Below the pieces are notes generated by a model that was given only the letters and a program-made list of their open reading frames with translations, was not told where the DNA came from and made no database searches. Below, one piece after another: positions 5,952 through 6,353 of a DNA stretch of 6,353 bases (its first letter is position 1; the number at the start of each line of letters is the position of its first letter). The translations under genes were made by a program, and so were the position numbers. Origin of the DNA: Mailhella sp. (lineage in GTDB: Bacteria > Desulfobacterota > Desulfovibrionia > Desulfovibrionales > Desulfovibrionaceae); NCBI GenBank assembly GCA_017940105.1, contig JAGAZG010000199.1, positions 1-6,353 on the forward strand. The letters run 5' to 3'.

Positions 5952-5971
5952 AAAAACAGGCAAAAGACAAA

Positions 5972-6353
5972 TCAGCTGGCTACGCAGGAACGTACTTTCT
6001 TGGGTGCGGCAGGCGCTGCATCCTGAGAGGCGTTCGGATCAACAGTGCGTATGGTAGTGACCTTGTTTTGCGTGAAGAATTCAAGGCCGTTTTTGCCCTG
6101 GGCCTTGTTGGTTCCGAGGAGCGAGCCTTTGATTCCTCCGAAGGGGACATAGGGATGCGGTGCGCAGATGCCCACGTTCACGCCGACCATGCCTACATCA
6201 GCCATGCGGCTGAACTTTTCGGCATAGAACTGACTCTGCGTGAAGATGCATGCACCGTTGCCGTATTCAGACTGATGGATGAGCTCAAGGGCATCGTCCA
6301 TGTCTTCGATCTTGATGACGGCAACGAGCGGACCGAATACTTCTGTCGTGAAC
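5972..6353 (-). CDS. Methylmalonate-semialdehyde-dehydrogenase-family aldehyde dehydrogenase, C-terminal part
   Basis: The reading frame is open to the right edge of the window, so this is the last 126 codons of a gene that starts outside it. The ATG at 6299-6301 is internal: upstream codons read FTTEVFGPLVAVIKIED, and EVFGPL is a standard aldehyde dehydrogenase motif. NGACIFTQ, then GMVGVNVGICAPHPYVPFGG, then GTNKAQGKNGLEFFTQNKVTTIR, follow the pattern of the CoA-acylating methylmalonate-semialdehyde dehydrogenases (MmsA/IolA). Members convert a semialdehyde plus CoA and NAD to an acyl-CoA; the true substrate here is unknown and the catalytic cysteine lies outside the window. After the normal family end (TTIRTV) comes a tail of about 22 residues, DPNASQDAAPAAPKKVRSCV and AS. 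It shares strand with the importer operon 175 bp downstream, which suggests but does not prove a common pathway. Confidence 0.85.
   Translation of the reverse strand, partial: FTTEVFGPLVAVIKIEDMDDALELIHQSEYGNGACIFTQSQFYAEKFSRMADVGMVGVNVGICAPHPYVPFGGIKGSLLGTNKAQGKNGLEFFTQNKVTTIRTVDPNASQDAAPAAPKKVRSCVAS

Noticed and set aside
5797..5971. Guanidine-I (ykkC) or TPP riboswitch in the leader
   Set aside because: Both are plausible by context or by a CTGAGA string. The ykkC conserved blocks are absent, and the CTGAGA string is on the + strand without the other TPP core segments.
5797..5971. Sigma-70 promoter for the transporter operon
   Set aside because: I searched the - strand for TTGACA/TATAAT-like boxes at normal spacing and found no pair good enough to report.

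Overview
The window holds the 3' part of one metabolic gene, a complete heteromeric ABC importer operon, and two small membrane-protein genes of unknown function on the opposite strand. The organism is most likely a Gram-negative bacterium of moderate GC. Evidence: a classical Sec signal peptide on a non-lipoprotein periplasmic binding protein, strong AAAGGAG/GGAGG ribosome binding sites, and tightly packed genes. The gene types and protein style would fit a Desulfovibrionaceae-like anaerobe, but that is an impression only; nothing here fixes the taxon.

Layout. Positions 21-874 (+): two closely spaced genes for small proteins with predicted membrane helices and no recognised family. Positions 901-932: a perfect hairpin between convergent genes. 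Positions 956-5796 (-), read right to left: ATPase A, permease A, permease B, ATPase B, a 127-aa three-helix membrane protein, and a periplasmic binding protein. Together these encode a full nitrate/sulfonate/taurine-type (SsuABC/TauABC-like) importer with two different ATPases and two different permeases. Positions 5797-5971: a 175-bp leader with a perfect inverted repeat, a stretch resembling part of a glycine riboswitch, and a possible Shine-Dalgarno sequestering switch. Positions 5972-6353 (-): the C-terminal part of a methylmalonate-semialdehyde-dehydrogenase-family enzyme, whose 5' end lies outside the window. No gene-free stretch exceeds 300 bp.

How the genes fit together. The binding protein would capture a small organic ion in the periplasm. 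The two permeases would form the channel and the two ATPases would power it. The dehydrogenase upstream may oxidise an aldehyde derived from the imported compound, but the substrate cannot be read from sequence.

The most notable point is that the two ATPases carry complementary defects. ATPase B (2516-3298) has Asn in place of the switch histidine and Gln in place of a Walker A glycine. ATPase A (5041-5796) has VSASM in place of LSGGM. In a head-to-tail heterodimer all of these fall in the same composite ATP site and leave the other site canonical. This predicts an asymmetric importer with one catalytic and one degenerate site, an arrangement best known from ABC exporters. The other two points worth following are the riboswitch-like leader and the unrecognised small membrane protein built into the operon.
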